Origin: Ulva prolifera
Taxonomy: Eukaryota; Chlorophyta; Ulvophyceae; Ulvales; Ulvaceae
Reading direction: 5' to 3'
DNA: 64,000 nucleotides
Assembly: GCA_023078555.1 (NCBI GenBank)
Contig: CM041197.1
Location: 3,862,310-3,926,309, forward strand
Of this stretch, positions 1-15,100 are shown piece by piece. The notes beneath the pieces were generated by a model. The model saw only the letters and a list, made by a program, of their open reading frames with translations, had not been told where the DNA came from and made no database searches. A program made the position numbers and the translations under genes. Every line of letters begins with the position of its first letter. The stretch's first letter is position 1.

Positions 1-3000
1 GATACAATACTTACGTGCAACGGTGAAGGAGGACCAAGCTGGGATCAAAGTTATTGCTGAAGATCAGACGATGATGCTGATGCCCACCTACTCGAATACA
101 ACCATTCACGACATTAACCCGGACTTTAAGTACGATGCGGACACGTGCGCTGGCACCGTGAAACACCCTGCTGCGATGGTGACATGGCTAGACGACATTT
201 ATGATGGCGTACACAAGCTATTGATGACGAATTTTCAAATAGATCTTGCCGCTGCCAGGGTAAGACTGCACTTGTGTTAACATGCTATGACATATGCTAC
301 GACTCACACCCGCTAGGGGTTTTCTCGCTGGCAGAGTAGAGACAATAATGTGTTACCGGATCGGTGTGCCATTTGCAGACCAAAGCGCTGCGCTATGGGA
401 TTGAGTGGCGATCAGACCTCAAAAACAGAAAAGTCGTGAATAAGGCACTGGTTGTCACTCAGCGAGCATGGTTGGACAAAAACTGCTGCCGTGTCATCAG
501 GTTCCTGGACACAAACAACTTCCTGACGAAGAAACAGAGAGAGGCTTTGACTGACGGCCTTAGCAAGGAACTAGCTGAAAAAGTAATGAACTGCATTCAG
601 AGAGGATGCCTGGTACGTCACATGTTGCAGCGTAACCTGACAGACCAATCTGCAAGCCGCGCCACCCACTAGGAGAATGGCGACACGGTGAAACGGATCC
701 GGGTGTCGTCCGCCAGATTCCGAAAGTCCGTTCACTCTCTGATACCTCTCCGACGTCATCGGAAGCGAGCAGTCGGATGGACCTTGGACTTTGGCACCGA
801 ATCATCCGCCGACCCAGGTATAATCTGCCGGACTGTGGACGTACCTTACCGCTGCAAGTGGCCTTCGCGTGTCTGCGCCGGCTGCCATGATACGAGGTCA
901 CTTCGGGCCCAGCCCGCGCCAGTGTTGGCACTTTTGTATTTCGTATGGCATACGCTGGGCAGCGAATACGGTATGCAAATACGTTTGCGGTGGGGGAATA
1001 CGTGTGTCAAAGTGCACTTGAGGCAGGAACATAGCAACGGGGGTGCGGGGGCGCAGCCCCCGCCGACCAGAGCATCTGTGCATGCACCAAGACAACAGCA
1101 GCTCATTCTGTTGCAACATCCTCGTCGCTGGCATCACTGCTTCCACCCTCGTCCTCCGAAGCAAATGCATCGAAGTACATCTGCTCATAGAGCTCACTAC
1201 GGTTGGCGTGCTCTGTCGCATACAGCGTACGCAGGTTCTGGAACACATAAACAAGCTTCTCAGTCTTGTCTACGCTCAGGCGGTTGCGCTTCTTGCTCAC
1301 AACATGCTCATACGCAGACCAGTTGCGCTCACAAGGCGACGCCGTTGGCCCCAGCGCAGTGATGCGCTCTGCAATTTCTGCAATGCCTTAATATCTACGT
1401 GAGATTTCCAGTCATCATCACGCCCTCGCTTTTGCGCTGCAGGGCCCGCGGCCGCGGGCCTGTTCCCCAAGAACCGCTGCATCGTGCCACAGTGAACAGC
1501 ACGCTGCACGTAAGCCGCAATGTCTCATGACCTCTGACAATACTACAGACACGACTAAACGTTACACGAGGCTCTGTGTGGCGGCATGCGCAGCGCAGCG
1601 GCCGCGGCAGGTGACTATTGAGCCTACGCGCTTGTCGACAAGCGTCTACAAGCGCAGTCTGTGTACAGCGCTAGCACTTAGGCGCCCACACGCTGGCCAA
1701 GTCCAACGTATGCCGTATTCCATACGATGTGGCCATAATACGCGTATTTCATACGTTTTTTTCGAGAATACGCGTATTTTGCCAACACGGGCCCCGCGCT
1801 GACAGTGGATCGAATGATACTATTGGTTACTTTATTACTACACGCGTATCTGGAAACGACTGGATTGGACACGGTGCAGGTATATGTGGACCCATACTCA
1901 TGGCAACTGACATCGACTTTGGGCAGGAGACGAAGCGGCAGGAAGCTGGAGGCAGGCTCACAATAGCGGTGACTTTCTGCATCGCCCAAGATAGCGTTGG
2001 TCCGTATTTCAGGCTCGGCAGCAGTCCATGTAGTGTCGGTCGTCGCCCTGTGAATGGTGGCCGGAAAAGCGTGCACATAGGTTCCTGGATGCGAATGCAT
2101 GCGGTGGTCCAGAGTGGCCATTCGGCGAATGGCCACTCTGGCGGAGTTACGTCATCATGCTCCAGGTAAGGCGTGCGCTCGTCCTCCTGGACGCGAATGC
2201 ATGTGATGGTCCAGAGTGGCCATTCGCCGAATGGCCACTCTGACGGGGTGACGTCATCGTGCTCAAGCAAATGTGTGAGCTCATCCCGATTAGTACCTGG
2301 CTGCGAGTGCATACGCTGATCCAGAGCGGCCATTCGCCGAATGGCCGCTCTGGCGGGATGACGTCATCGTGCTCCAGGTAACGAGTGAGCTCATCCCGAT
2401 TAGTACCTGGATGCGAGTGCATGCGCTGGTCCAGAGTGGCCATTCGCCGAATGGCCGCTCCAGCGCGGTTGATCTCACCCTGCCCTACCCGAGTGATCAG
2501 GCGCCTTTGCATTCGGGGCCCCCAACTTGGGTCGTGCTTCATGAAAGGGACAAACGGTGGATATTGTGTATGATACGGCTAACGTCCAGCGTTTGCATTT
2601 CACCTGGCGTTTCAGTGCACCGCGTCCCTGCTGGCGTCGTATTCCTTCGCCTAGCTGCGCTGCTCGTGACCAGTTACCGCATCCGGCAGTGACTAGAATA
2701 TTTGTTTGCATACAATGGATCCGCGCCATGCTGCAGCAGTTGCAGGGCTGTCAAGTACCCAGAATAGGCCTACTTCCGCGCGCAGCGGAGACTTACTCGT
2801 CGGTCGCATGCGTACTCAGAGAATCCCTGTAGTGGGTACTTTAATTTCAAGGGACGGGCGTTTTACTGATCGTGCCCGCGTCGGCCGCAACGACGGTCCA
2901 CTGTCCGGTCCTGGGGTGTGGGTGTGGTGGTCCCTGGGGGTGGTTCTGCGAGACGACGTGGTGGAGAGTCGGACGAGGGAGCTGGGTACGGCCAAGGAAG

Positions 3001-6000
3001 TGATTGTCACTACCTGTCTCGTGCTCTCCTCCTGGCTGCACGAGCAGGCAATGCTCGTGTCCTCGTGGGAGGGCAAAGGGAAGACCCCACATGGCTGCCT
3101 GGTGCCCCGGCGGTGGAAGCCCCTGTCGGGAAAGACAGAGGTGTGTGTGCCCGGTGTGCTGGTGGATCAGCTGAGCGCGATCTGCATTTACTGCCAGTCC
3201 ACTGACACGGGGCCCGGCTAACCTGTGGAGTGGGGCCAGGACTCAGTGCCGCCATTTGTGCAGGTTGAGATCACCGGCCACGTAAGTGAGTCTGGCCTCC
3301 CTAAGACCAGAATCACAGCGGAGAGAGATCCGGAGCTTCGCCAGCGGTTCGATCTTCCTCAGATCAACGTGGGGGGAAAGCGCAAAGGCCCGGACCCCCC
3401 GCGTCCAGACGGTGTGCTCTCTGCACGCATGTTGTTATGTAACGCAGTCACGTATGCTGTCCCCACATCGTGCGCGGCATGGCCTCCGCATTTGTGCACA
3501 AGTGACATGGGTGTTCTCGGTGCGGTGTATCATTGCTCCACCCCGCGACACGTCGTGTGGGCCTGGGCTTCCTTCATGTCTGGGCTGTCCCCTCATCGCA
3601 CCAAGTTGTGGACAGCCGGAAAGGCGTCTCCCGCGGTGGAGGGTCACGGGTCCTCCAGGCACAGGGAGAGACCCACATCCAACCTCCCAGAGGACCTGAA
3701 CCCGCTGGTGGCGTGGGTGCTGTATGAACACGCACACTACCTCCAGCTCGAGAGCATGGATGAAGATGAGCTCGAGCCGTGTCAGTCGATAGCACGGCAC
3801 ATTGGGGCCCGGTGCCACAGGATGTTGGCGAACACAAACGGGGTCCCTGCACAGCCGGTTTTCCAGCTGACCTCGGGCGTGCCGGTGTTAGCTGACATGC
3901 ACACCTCGCACTCGGACCTCATCAAAGCTTTCGTGCGCTCCTGTGACTTTCCATGACTCCGGCATGGACAGGGGGACTGCCTGTTGGTCTGTGTGCTGTC
4001 CTGTTCTACCAGGCATTTGTGCCTTATCGCATGCATGATCGTGGCCATGGTGCCCCGGGCCCTGTTTCTGTTGATCCCTCAAGTCTGGCCTGTCACCGGC
4101 CTGGGCTCGAGCTGTGTAGTCAGGTCTCTTTGCGTGCAGGATGTCAAGATCCTCGGTGAGTTTGTCGCCGCGCTCGACAACTTAGGACCCTGGGTATTGG
4201 CTTATGCGGCGGAGCACCCTCTGTTTGATTGTGCAGAGGTGCGAGGTGCCACTGACCTGTACATGCCATCGAGAGCTGCGTGTCTGTGCAGAGCTGTATA
4301 TGCTTTCTGTTGCCCGTCCCCCATTGTTGAGTATACCTGGATCTCGCCGTGCAGGGTGACCGAGTAGCCCGAGCTCTCCGTCCGGCGTGGAGTTCTGTGC
4401 AGGCATTCAACTCCCACATCATGTGGGCATGTGAAGGGCTGCAGCTGACCTCTACGGAACTGGCGTCCTTCGCCACGAATGGGATCCACCCGTTCATGCA
4501 TGCTTATCGGCGCCTCGTCGCCGTGGCTGTGACAGGGGACCCGGGGGCGCCTGTCCTGGAGAGGCGGCGTGTGCAGGTCATTCCAGCCTTGGAGCCCAGC
4601 CTCCTGGATCCCGCCTTTGCCGCCATCCTGGTGTGCACGGTGAATACCAGCAGTGCGCTACCAACCTTTTCTTCTCCATTGTTCAGGATTCAGTTGTTAC
4701 CTGCTGTAGCCCCCGATGTGGGGCAAATCTCAGCTTTGCAGACAGTGCTCTCGTCTGAACCACGCGGTGCATCCAGGTTTGGTGAAATCGGGGTATGGTC
4801 AGCCCGTCAAGAGGCTGGCCGACGACCTGATCCCCTTGTGCCCGCCCCACACGCTGTGGCACTGGGCGCTCAGGAGCTGGCGGTACCTTAGCGTGGGGCA
4901 GAAAGACACCGCGGGGAGCAGTTCCGGGAAATCAGCATCCCTGCCGGTTGTCCGCCTTAGGCCAGGATCATTCCCCGAGATCAAGGACTGGGATTATGCC
5001 GGCGCTGAAGAGCTTGCCAAGCTGTCCTTGGCCAAGGGGATGCAGAGCTCTCAGTGTTACATGTGCGAACCCCCGGTGATGGTCCCTAGTCCAGGAGTGT
5101 CTCTTGCAGAACATGCTCCCTGCATGTTCAGTCGTATGCGACTGAGTACTGGCCATCAGATCCTCCTGTTCTTTCACCAACGGGAGCATGTGCTGCTGTT
5201 AGTTGATCCAGAGTTGACATGCACGGGCCCTGGGACTACCAGCGTGTTCTGTTTGTTGTTGGCGACTCCGGTTAATGTTACAGGGCGGAGCTCAATAACA
5301 TTCCCGAAGGTATCCTCGCCACCCTGCCCGAGGACTTGCGGCAGCCGCCTGTCGTAGCACCCCAGCCTACCCCTGGGGCAGGGGGTGCCGGTGACACCCC
5401 TGCCTCTGGCCAGCGCAACCGTCGACGAACCGGGAAGCACGAGGTAGCTAAAGCACGTACCAAGTCGCTAATGCTGCGTAAGATGGGCCTGCCACCAGCC
5501 AAGAAGGGGGACACAGCCGCTGGCGGCACCGATACCGGCGGCAGCGACACTCAGGAATCCGGTGGGGACAGGGGCACCACCCGCCCTGCGTCCAAGGTGG
5601 CCACAGGGCCAGAGGTGCTCGGCCTGGGTTCCGCTGCGGGACCGGGGCAGGGGGGGGCAGTCTCCCAGCCGGGGGGGGGGGGGGGGGTGCGTGTGGCCGT
5701 CCCGCAGAGGCTGTGCCGGTCACGGCAGCGACAGGGGGGTTGAGCCTGACTGTGGGGCGGGGGGTGGTTTGGGGGGGAGCGCAGCGGCGGTGGCAGATTC
5801 GGCGGCGAAGGCGGGATTGAACCCCACTGTGAGGGTGGCAGCCACTGGGGGGGCTGCGGAGGCATTGCCAGTCACAGCGCTGAAGGCGGGACTGAGTCCC
5901 TTGGAGGGGAGGGCAGCGGGGGGGGGGGGACGCGGAGGCTACGGCAGGCTTGGCGGGGCAGGGCGGGGTTGAGCCCAACGGTGGCGGGGGAGGCGGGGGG

Positions 6001-6287
6001 GGGGGGGGGCGCGGAGGCTACGGCAGGCTTGGCGGGGCAGGGCGGGTTGAGCCCAACGGTGGCGGGGGAGGCGGGGGGGGGGGGGGGGGGGGGGGGGGCG
6101 CGGAGGCTACGGCAGGCTTGGCGGGGCAGGGCGGGTTAGAGCCCAACGGTGGCGGGGGAGGCGGGGGGGGGGGGGGGGGGGGGGGGGGGCGGGGAGGCAG
6201 GCTTGGTCGGGGCAGGCGGGTGAGCGGGCGCGGAGGCTAAGGCAGGCTTGGCGGGGCAGGGCGGGTTGAGCCCAACGGTGGCGGGGG

Positions 6288-6318
<31 letters not shown>

Positions 6319-7072
6319 CTGGGGGGGCCGGGCTGCGGAAGCTATGGCAGACATGGCGGCGCGTGGCGGGTTGAACCCACCAGTGGGGGGGGAAGTTGTG
6401 GGGGATTTTGCGGGGATCCCCTTGCAGGGTCAGGACGCTACAGGTCGTCCAGAAGTGGGCCCCTTTGGCCTGCCTGTCCCCGTGCCGGCGGGCGGACCGG
6501 AACCCGTCCCTACAGGGTTTATGCAACCGGACAGTGCGGAAGGACGTGGGGATCTGGTGTACGATCCGGTAGCAGACGCCATGTTTGCAGATGCTCTGGC
6601 GGAGGCAGTGCTGTATCCGGAAGACCACTCCTCAGATGATTTCGGATCCATCAGCTTGGATGACGATTCAGATCGTTCTGACCCAGCGGACCCCCGCTGC
6701 GCTGTGCACGAAGTGGCGACAGAGGACCTTGAGACTAGGCCGTCCCAAATAATCTACCTGCACGATAGTTCGGGGTCAGTTCGTCTAACCGTGGACGAGT
6801 CCTTCGAGGAGCAGAAGACTACCCTGCGCATGGCCGCCACTTTCGTATCTCCTCCGGGTGGTTCGGTCGGGCGTGCTGCTCAACTGCGGCTCATTGTCGT
6901 GGCAGTTGACCTGATGTTGGTAAGCACCGCCGGCATGGATTTGACTAAAGCGGAGCGCTTGGTCCGCATGAAGTCGATCATATCGGCGTACGGGCTCCAA
7001 CCAGATGAAGATCTGTATCCGAAGTTGTGTCACTGATTCAGACGGTGCGCTCCTCCAAGCAAATTACCCCCG

Positions 7073-7104
<32 letters not shown>

Positions 7105-8604
7105 TGGCCAGTCTGTCGCATGGCCGTGGTGGGCCAATTCTCTTCTCCCTCTCCCAAGGCAGACGTACAGAACCCAGGGATGTTGACCGTGCAGGGACGC
7201 AATTCTACAGAGGGCAGCGAAGCCGTCCCAGCCCCGGATCCTGTGGTGAATACTGGTTGATGAGCAAAGTCCCTGGGGGATGGGGGCCTGTGGTGAATAC
7301 TGGTTGATGAGCTAAGTCCCTGGGGGATGGGGGTGCCGGTAGCACAGCTGCGTGGGAGTACACTTTAATGCGGCGTGCAGTGTCCGCTAAGCCATCAAGC
7401 GTAGCACTTCCCGGCAGTATCAGCATAGTCACTTTGTTAATGCAGATGCTACGGGAATACGTCACAATTCTTCCCAGTTCGGCGGTAATACAATGACGGT
7501 GGGCCACATCACTGTCGGTAATACAATGACGGTGGGCCACATCACTGTACAGTGATGCAACCCCGTCTACTAGTGCCATACGCTCTGCTATAATGCAGGG
7601 GTTGACCGTTGTACCCCTCTAATCCTACAGCGCCGACCTGGTGTAGCCGTTGAGGATTGATAGGATTTTTACACGAAATAACGATTAGAATACTGAGTCG
7701 AACTCCGTACGCAAACTGTGGCGTCTTGTCTTCTGCAGACAATGTGTTCAGAACAGTTTCAGCTGTGCCTGCCTGGCAGCAGCCCGCAGCGCTGCAGATA
7801 CACCGAGGTTCAGTGCAGCTGCAGCGAAATGGCATCACCTGGCCTGTGGCGTCGGAATGTCCCGGATGCCACCCTTCAGTGACTCATACACGCGTCTTCA
7901 GCGAAATAGCCATCAGCTTGTTATACTGCTGACTCAGGGTAGCCACTACCGGGCTCGCCTTCTCCAGGAAGGTGTCAAAGCGCGCCTGCAGGTACCACTC
8001 CCTGCAGATCCATCAGCTTCATCAGGCAAAGGTCCCCACCGGGCCTCCAAGGGGGTGCCAGAGGATAGATGGTGACAATGCTGCGGTGGACATGGCAGGT
8101 GCATCGAGTCGCCCGCACCTCAGCCCCTCTTCGGAAAGGTCGTTGAATGGCGGTGTCTGGAGGTGGCGGTCCCACCTAGCGTCGGCTAGCATCTTGGTGC
8201 CGTCCTCGACTGACAAGTGTCCCAACTTGTCGCCCCCTCTCCCGCCTCGGTGCCACTCTTGAATGAGGGCTCGAGTGAGGACGATACGGTACAGCACCGC
8301 GTGCTGCACCTTGACGCGGTTGGTGAGTAACAGGACCCTTCGAGTCGCCTCGTAACCGTGGATGTCACTGCTGAACACAGTTCCCCCCTCCTGTCGCATG
8401 CGGTGGATGACGTCGCACACAGCGTCGGCCAGCATGCATGTGAAAATCCCGCAGTCGTGGCCGTTTGGTTGCTGCGGGGTTCCTCCAACCTGGACACCAC
8501 TGGGGGACGGTTATAATGCTAATGTTACGTCAACAGATCAGGTCCACCGCAGACCTTGGACGCGGGGTGGTTCCAAAGCAGTACGCTGTCCGGTTTCGGG
8601 CAGA

Positions 8605-8635
<31 letters not shown>

Positions 8636-9089
8636 AGTCTGGTGGGCGCAATCAGAGGGTGCTGTTGTGTCAACGATTGCAGTCCATTTGGTAATATGCG
8701 CGACTGTCAAGGGTCAGAGGACAGCATCTGTGTGGATGGTATCGCAGGAGAACAGTGGGACGTGGGCATTGTACCTTCGCCAACTTCAGGGTTATCCTAG
8801 CGGTGGATTCGGTCGGCCGGGTGGCCAGTCGGACGTTGTGTCGGCGGCCCACTGCTTTTACCCGAGGCCGGGTGGTAGATGGGGGGTCTTCCGGGGGGGA
8901 GGGGGCCCGGCCCTCGGGGTAGTCAAGCGCCATGCACAGAGCCTCACTCAAGACGTCCCTGGCCCGTTCAGCGGTCCCTGAGTCGGCGCTTATCAGGCTG
9001 TCAAAGAACGACACAGTCGGCGCCTTATTCTGCTTCATACGCCCTGCATTATGGCTGAAACGTCAGTAGTGGCGTTCAGTGGGCGTCTT

Positions 9090-9126
<37 letters not shown>

Positions 9127-12100
9127 TATGACAGTCCCTCGCACAGCAGGTTACCTCATCACATTGTCAGCTGCTGCGGGAGAGCGTACATGGGTGCCAG
9201 ATGACAGCCAACATCCAGTGGCTGTTCCGGGGAACAGGGACTAAGACGCATTCTTGCTCAAAGGTGTGAGCTCTGAACATCCACCGCCCCATAAATCTGG
9301 TGCGTCCGCTTGACCAGTCTGCGTCCGCATCCCCAGTACATATCCCAGCCATATTCTGGCTAGGCGTTGCAATGACGCCCTGCCCGGCCAGCGCGACACA
9401 CCTACTCAAGGCGTAGTCAACGTGTGCACTCTCGGCCCATGCGGTGGGCCAGCCTCTCGCGAGGGTGTCCAGACCGACTGTAACAGACACCCGAGCATCC
9501 CCAAAATGCCCTAGCTGCAAGGTCACACCGCCCACCACATTCGGGAACCTCTCCCCATCCTCGTCGCCGGAGGACACTACGGTCGGTTCAGCTGCCTCCT
9601 GCGTTGTGTCGGCAGCGGATGAACCGGCGTCTTTGGAAGTGGACCCCCACTGCTGCCTCAGCTTGCCCGGAGGCTTTGCAGGGAGGTTTGTGACCCAATC
9701 CGGTGGCACCACCGGAGGGTGTGCCAGGAGGGATGCTGACAGCCGCGGGACGTCCGGGGCAGGAGGAAGTGCGGACAGGATAGGCCCCTCTTGACCGGGT
9801 GCTGGACAAGCAGGCTCCGGAGAGGACCGGAGCGGGGGGGGGGCCTCGCCGATGGAGCAGATGGCTGCACCGACTGGGGCAGGTTGGGGCCCCTCGCTAG
9901 GGCCATCCTCAGGGGTGACGGATGGAACCTGATTGGCATCGTCCAGCCGTGGCGGCGGCAGACAGCCACTGGTCCGCGATGGCGACGGCGGCCTCACAGG
10001 GCCAACCGGCTGTGGGGACTGCGGGGGCAACGCCACAGGGGGAACCCTTACTGCAGCCGGCCCCTCTGGCGGCGGATGATCCCGGCTAAGGATCTGCGCT
10101 ACGGCCGCAGCCCCCCCCCGTGCGGCACCCCGTGCCCCCCTGCGCAACCTAATTCGTGCGGGCTGCTGCAGATTGGTGCCCCGAACTGCGCGCCCTCTAC
10201 CCGGTGCCCTTGCCCCTTCTGCCTCGCCAACCCGCTGCTGCTGCCGCAGATTGGTGTGTCTGCCACGCCCCTGCCTTCGGTCACCCGGGCCTATACTGGT
10301 GGCTATGGACTCTGTTGGCGGCGGGGCAGCGACTGCACCCGGTCCTGGGGCTGTGGCGGTGCCGGTGACGCCCCCAAGAGCGGCGTCGGGTCCCCCCCGG
10401 TCTTCACCGTCCGACCCGCCCGCCCCACCCCTCTCTAGCTGTAACGCCAACATGGGCGCCTGCAGAGGCCCCACCTGAACCTCGGAGCGAGGCCACTTAG
10501 GATTTGGAGTCCGTGCTAAGTTTGCCTCGCACTGTATCCACTCGCAGATCAAGTCTGTCCCGCCCGTGTGCCGCACACGTTCGAGCAGGCCGCCAGCGTC
10601 TTCTATGATGCCCGCGCCGACCTGGCAAGACCGGTACAGCACGATCTCCTCTGGCTTGCACGGGGCCTTAGTATGGACCGCGCGCTCGAATGCGATCATC
10701 CGGAGGTCGTGCCAGAGGGATTTCATCTTCTGCTCTACCCGCGCGGCGTGGTCGGCGGTTTGTGAAGCCTCTACACTCTCCTTCATCGCCCGGATCGAGT
10801 CCAGGTACATTTCTAACCCTTCCCCCCCGGCCTCCACTATAGAGCCCACCATGGTAACATCTACAGTCGTTAATAGGTAGGCGTTGGCCATGAAGTCTAT
10901 CGGGAACCCGGGCTTCCGGGTACAGATCGTTAGTGCTGGGATCGGCTGGCCAGGCGTCCAGTTACCCTTCAGGGCGGTTTCCAGGAACCGCTTGAAAGAC
11001 GAGTCACACGAACGGTTACTACGAATTGTCGCAAGGTAGGCCCGCAAGTCCCTGTCCGTTATCATACTGGCACACATCGTGTGGACTGTACACCGCACAG
11101 AAACGTTCTATCCGCGCTATCGCGACGCAGTCTTCCTACATCAACTGCATCAGACCTTGCACCTACCATTAATCTGTCCGCTGGACCTGCGACGTGCACT
11201 AACAGACGACACCGACGCTTGAAGAGGGAGCGAAAGTGGCCACGAGCGCACGCCGCAGGACGTGGGTTGTATGGCTCCAACGAGGGTGGCGCCTGTAGAC
11301 ACGCACTGGCGGGGACTCTGGTCCCCCCCGTGGCCCTCTGGCAAGTATGGACAATGCAAAGTGGGCACAACTGGGATTGCAGTCAACTGGGATTGCTGAC
11401 GAAGGCATATGCGGCGGTGGTCTTGTACAATTACACAGTTCGGCCAGAAGCCTTGTTCGCAGTGGCCCAATACTGCACATTTTGTGCACCCCTCCGGACT
11501 GGAACTAACTGGCATGGAACTGCGTCCAAGTCTACGACGTATCTGCCGGCATATGCCCGAGACCCCCTGTTTGCACCCGCCACACCGAAAAACTCAGGGG
11601 GGCGTTTCAACACGGGATCAGGGGCGCGGGCTCCCGGGGTGGCTGGCAAGGTGCAATTATACAGATCAGCAACCCCCAGGTACAATGGGTTTGGTTTCGC
11701 AACACATGACACGCAACACACGCCATCCGGGGCTGCAGACACGCCCTCGTGAAATACTGCAGTTCCCCGACGAAATACGTCACTGTCCCGCCACCCCCGT
11801 CCCCGTCCCCCCCAATGAGGTACCTCAAGAGGCACCACTTGTTGTCTTTCTTCCCTTGCGTACCCTGTTGCGCGCAGCTGAACATGTCTGCAACGCGGGA
11901 TTGCATCTGGTGGAACTTCATCAGTGTCACTGTGCCCTCACGGCGAGCCTCATCAACAGTGCCATTCACCTTCAGGCCCAGAGCTCGGTGGATGGCCGCG
12001 CGACGTGCATATCCAACCCCCAGGCGACAGTGAGTTGGCCAGCCCTCATCCTGTAGGGAATCCTGATGGAAGAGGAGGTACGGCAGCCCTGTCAGCTCAT

Positions 12101-15100
12101 CTCCCACGAAGTCAAGGGGGAGGACCTCTGCAGTCTCAGACTGGGCAGGAGCCCTGCCCACCCCGACGACCCTGCCGGAGATCCGGTCGCTGTCAACTGA
12201 TTGATCCCCGTCAGCGGATCTTCCATTGCGAGTTCGTGCCCGCCGGCGTTTCTCCGTCGCTATGGCATCCGACAGTGAGGTCATGGCAGCAGGCAGTGAA
12301 GCTGCATCATGTAGCAGCCGCATACATGTGCGGCGCAGCAGTTCATCGCTCACGTATACTTGTTCAGGGCAACGAGTCGATCGATATTTGATCAGCCTCT
12401 TCAAGAGCTGGACCATCCGCTCGATCCAGAATTCAAGACTGAAGAAGGATGCACCGCAGCACCTCACCTGATCCGGGAGGTGACAAGCTGCCAGATGCAG
12501 CTTGTACGTGCTGAGAGCGGCGCCCTCAAACGTCTCCTCCGCCAGCTTGGCGTACTGCAGCATCAATCGCTGTGCTTCCGTGATTCGGGCCGGTGTGTGC
12601 TGACCCTCTTCATATCTGAGAAAGTAGAGGGCCCCTGCTCGCAGGAGCCCCCACGACTGCTCAAACACACTGCGTATGCATTTCTCGGAGGCTTTCCACG
12701 GGAGATCGTGCATGAGGTACAGCGAGAATGTCTCGGTGAAGGCCAGCCAGTCTTCCATGAGCCAGCGACTGCGGTGCCTACGCAAACAGTCACCCTGACT
12801 CAGACGGGCTGCTTCAACAGGAGTGCACATGGTTCCTGCAGCTGTGTCCAAGTAACAGTCCGACAAATGGCGCAGCCTCGGATGCGAGCAGGGTGTGCAG
12901 GCGATGGGACTGCGCACTTGGTGATGTCGGTGTACACCTTCTTGAAAAGAGAGGTCTGCATGATGTGGGGCGCTCTGGCAGCTATCGCCTTGACGACATC
13001 CTCTGGCAGTCGGAGCAGGGCCCGGAGGCCAGTCAATGGCGCCTTCTTGGACTTCTTCCGGCCCAGGGGAGGGAGCCACTGGTTCCAGAAGTCCATGAGC
13101 ACACCGAGCAGAAACACGTGCGCCACTCCGAGCCGGAAGAAACGGCAGGGACTGCAACGCCACAGCGTATTTCATAATCAACTCCAGACTCAAGGGCGAG
13201 GCAGGCAGCAGCAGGCTGGGGGTGCTCGTACTTGAAGTTGGAGAGGAGACTGAACAGCGGAGAACGTTTCACCCCCAGTAGCTTGTACTCATCTTTGGCG
13301 AGCTTGGCCCTGGACTTCGGTGTCTTCCGGTCGCAATAGCGTTTCAAGGTTGGTGCGTGGACCTGCACTACCACAGGCCTGGCCAGGGTTACCACAAGAA
13401 AAGAGCCGTATCACCAACGACGCTTGTTCGGTGACAGAGGGGTTGGCAAGATGAGTTGCGGTGCACAGAGGGGGGGCAGGGGAGTAGGCGGCATGTGCAC
13501 AGTTTGCATTCTATGACACTGTAGATGGAATTGCACCTGGGCAGCGATCTTGTCGCCCTTTCGGCCCCTGGCCAGGATCTCTGCCGCCGAGTACTTCAAG
13601 CGGTTGTCAGACTCCCAGGACGAGGGCTGCACATGCCGGGGCTCAGACCACGCGGTCCGCGGAGGGTTGCCACCAGTGTCCGGTTGTACACTCCCAGGCA
13701 CCATCCGGGGGTTTGCAGCCGAAGACGCTGCTTCTTCCTCCGGGGTGAGTGATTTCCCTTTCAGAGGCCCGTCGGCATAGCAGGGCACGGGCTGGTGCAG
13801 AGGGTGATGGTGTCCCATCCACCTGTGTGGCATGCATGATAGCAGTTATAAGCAGGACAGGTACGTGAGACAGCACTAGCAGGAAAGAGATTACAAACGT
13901 AAGTGAACACCCCGGACCTGACAGTGTTGGAGGGGTAATCCCACACGCCGTTTTGGGCACATCTGAAACATGCCCTCTTCGCTGTATGGCCGATGCTGTT
14001 GGTAAGTTTCTCCAGCCATGGGATATCCCCCTCCACACAGCACATCACCGGCCACACGTGCAGTACCTCGCCCCCTGGCAGTGTGATTTCGAGTGCCTCA
14101 CCCCCAGCTCCTGCACTCCAGCCATCACGTGGTGCGGGGGCCAGACGCTACGTGATCGGGAACTGTACACATCACCCGGCAGTGACCAAGAAGACAAGGT
14201 GAGTGCGCGCCCGGATCATGCTTCTTGAAGAACGCCATCACGGACTCCAGAATGCTGGCCATGCATGTTGGTTCGGATGGCCCCTCCACCACTCCAAGGG
14301 GAATCCAGGCCACATTGGTACTTGAGAGATGGGGCGGCAGGTCAAGCAGGCGGATCCCCCAGATGGTGACACCGTGCTGCTTGTTGACATACAGCTGGGC
14401 CCCGTCCCCCCCTGCAGGAAAAGCGACTGTCGGGACACGAGGCAGAGGGTCTCAATTCGCGGAGTTGCATAGGCGTGCCGTTTCGGTGTGCCTGATAGCC
14501 ACCTGCTCAGATGAGGAGGTGGAGCGCACCGAGGCTGAACAGCAGGACAAGCTCCCTATGCTTTGGCTTCAGGATTTTGCCCCCACACGCCAGGTTGAGG
14601 GCCTTTCCAGCCGGGGAGTTGAGGAAGCTGCTTTTGTCTTTGACAGCTGTTGCCCTGGCTTCCCGTACGCTCGTCAGCAGCCCCGGCTGCAGGAGGAGGT
14701 CTTTCAGCGAGGCTTCTTCGCCAAAGAAGAAAGCTGAGCGCACTGGGACACCCTTCCCTGTGAGATCGACATCGAATCGCTGTTGACAACAACCAGGGGT
14801 TCCGCAGGTGTCCGCCAAATGCTGGTGATGGTCACCCGGATCAAGTGGGGGGAACAAGGTCCAGCATTGGGGACAAACGTGGCGCGTCACAGAGGAAACA
14901 GGCGGGACACCCAACACCGCCTTGACGAGGTGAAAGGAGGGGGGGAAAAAGTTGCCATCGGGTAGCAGGAGGTAATGTATGAACCTGCACCACGTATCGA
15001 CGACCACGTCTTGTATGCGAAAGAGGCTCTTCAACTGGGCAATCCACATGCACACCGTGAGGACGGTGAGGGCGCTGCCAGTGTATATGTGTTTCATGCG

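Noticed and set aside
1791-2500. Minus-strand open frames across the first palindrome array
   Set aside because: Repeat-derived peptides (MAIRRMAT, EWPFGEWPLW) appear at all arrays of this type in several frames; they are translated palindromes.
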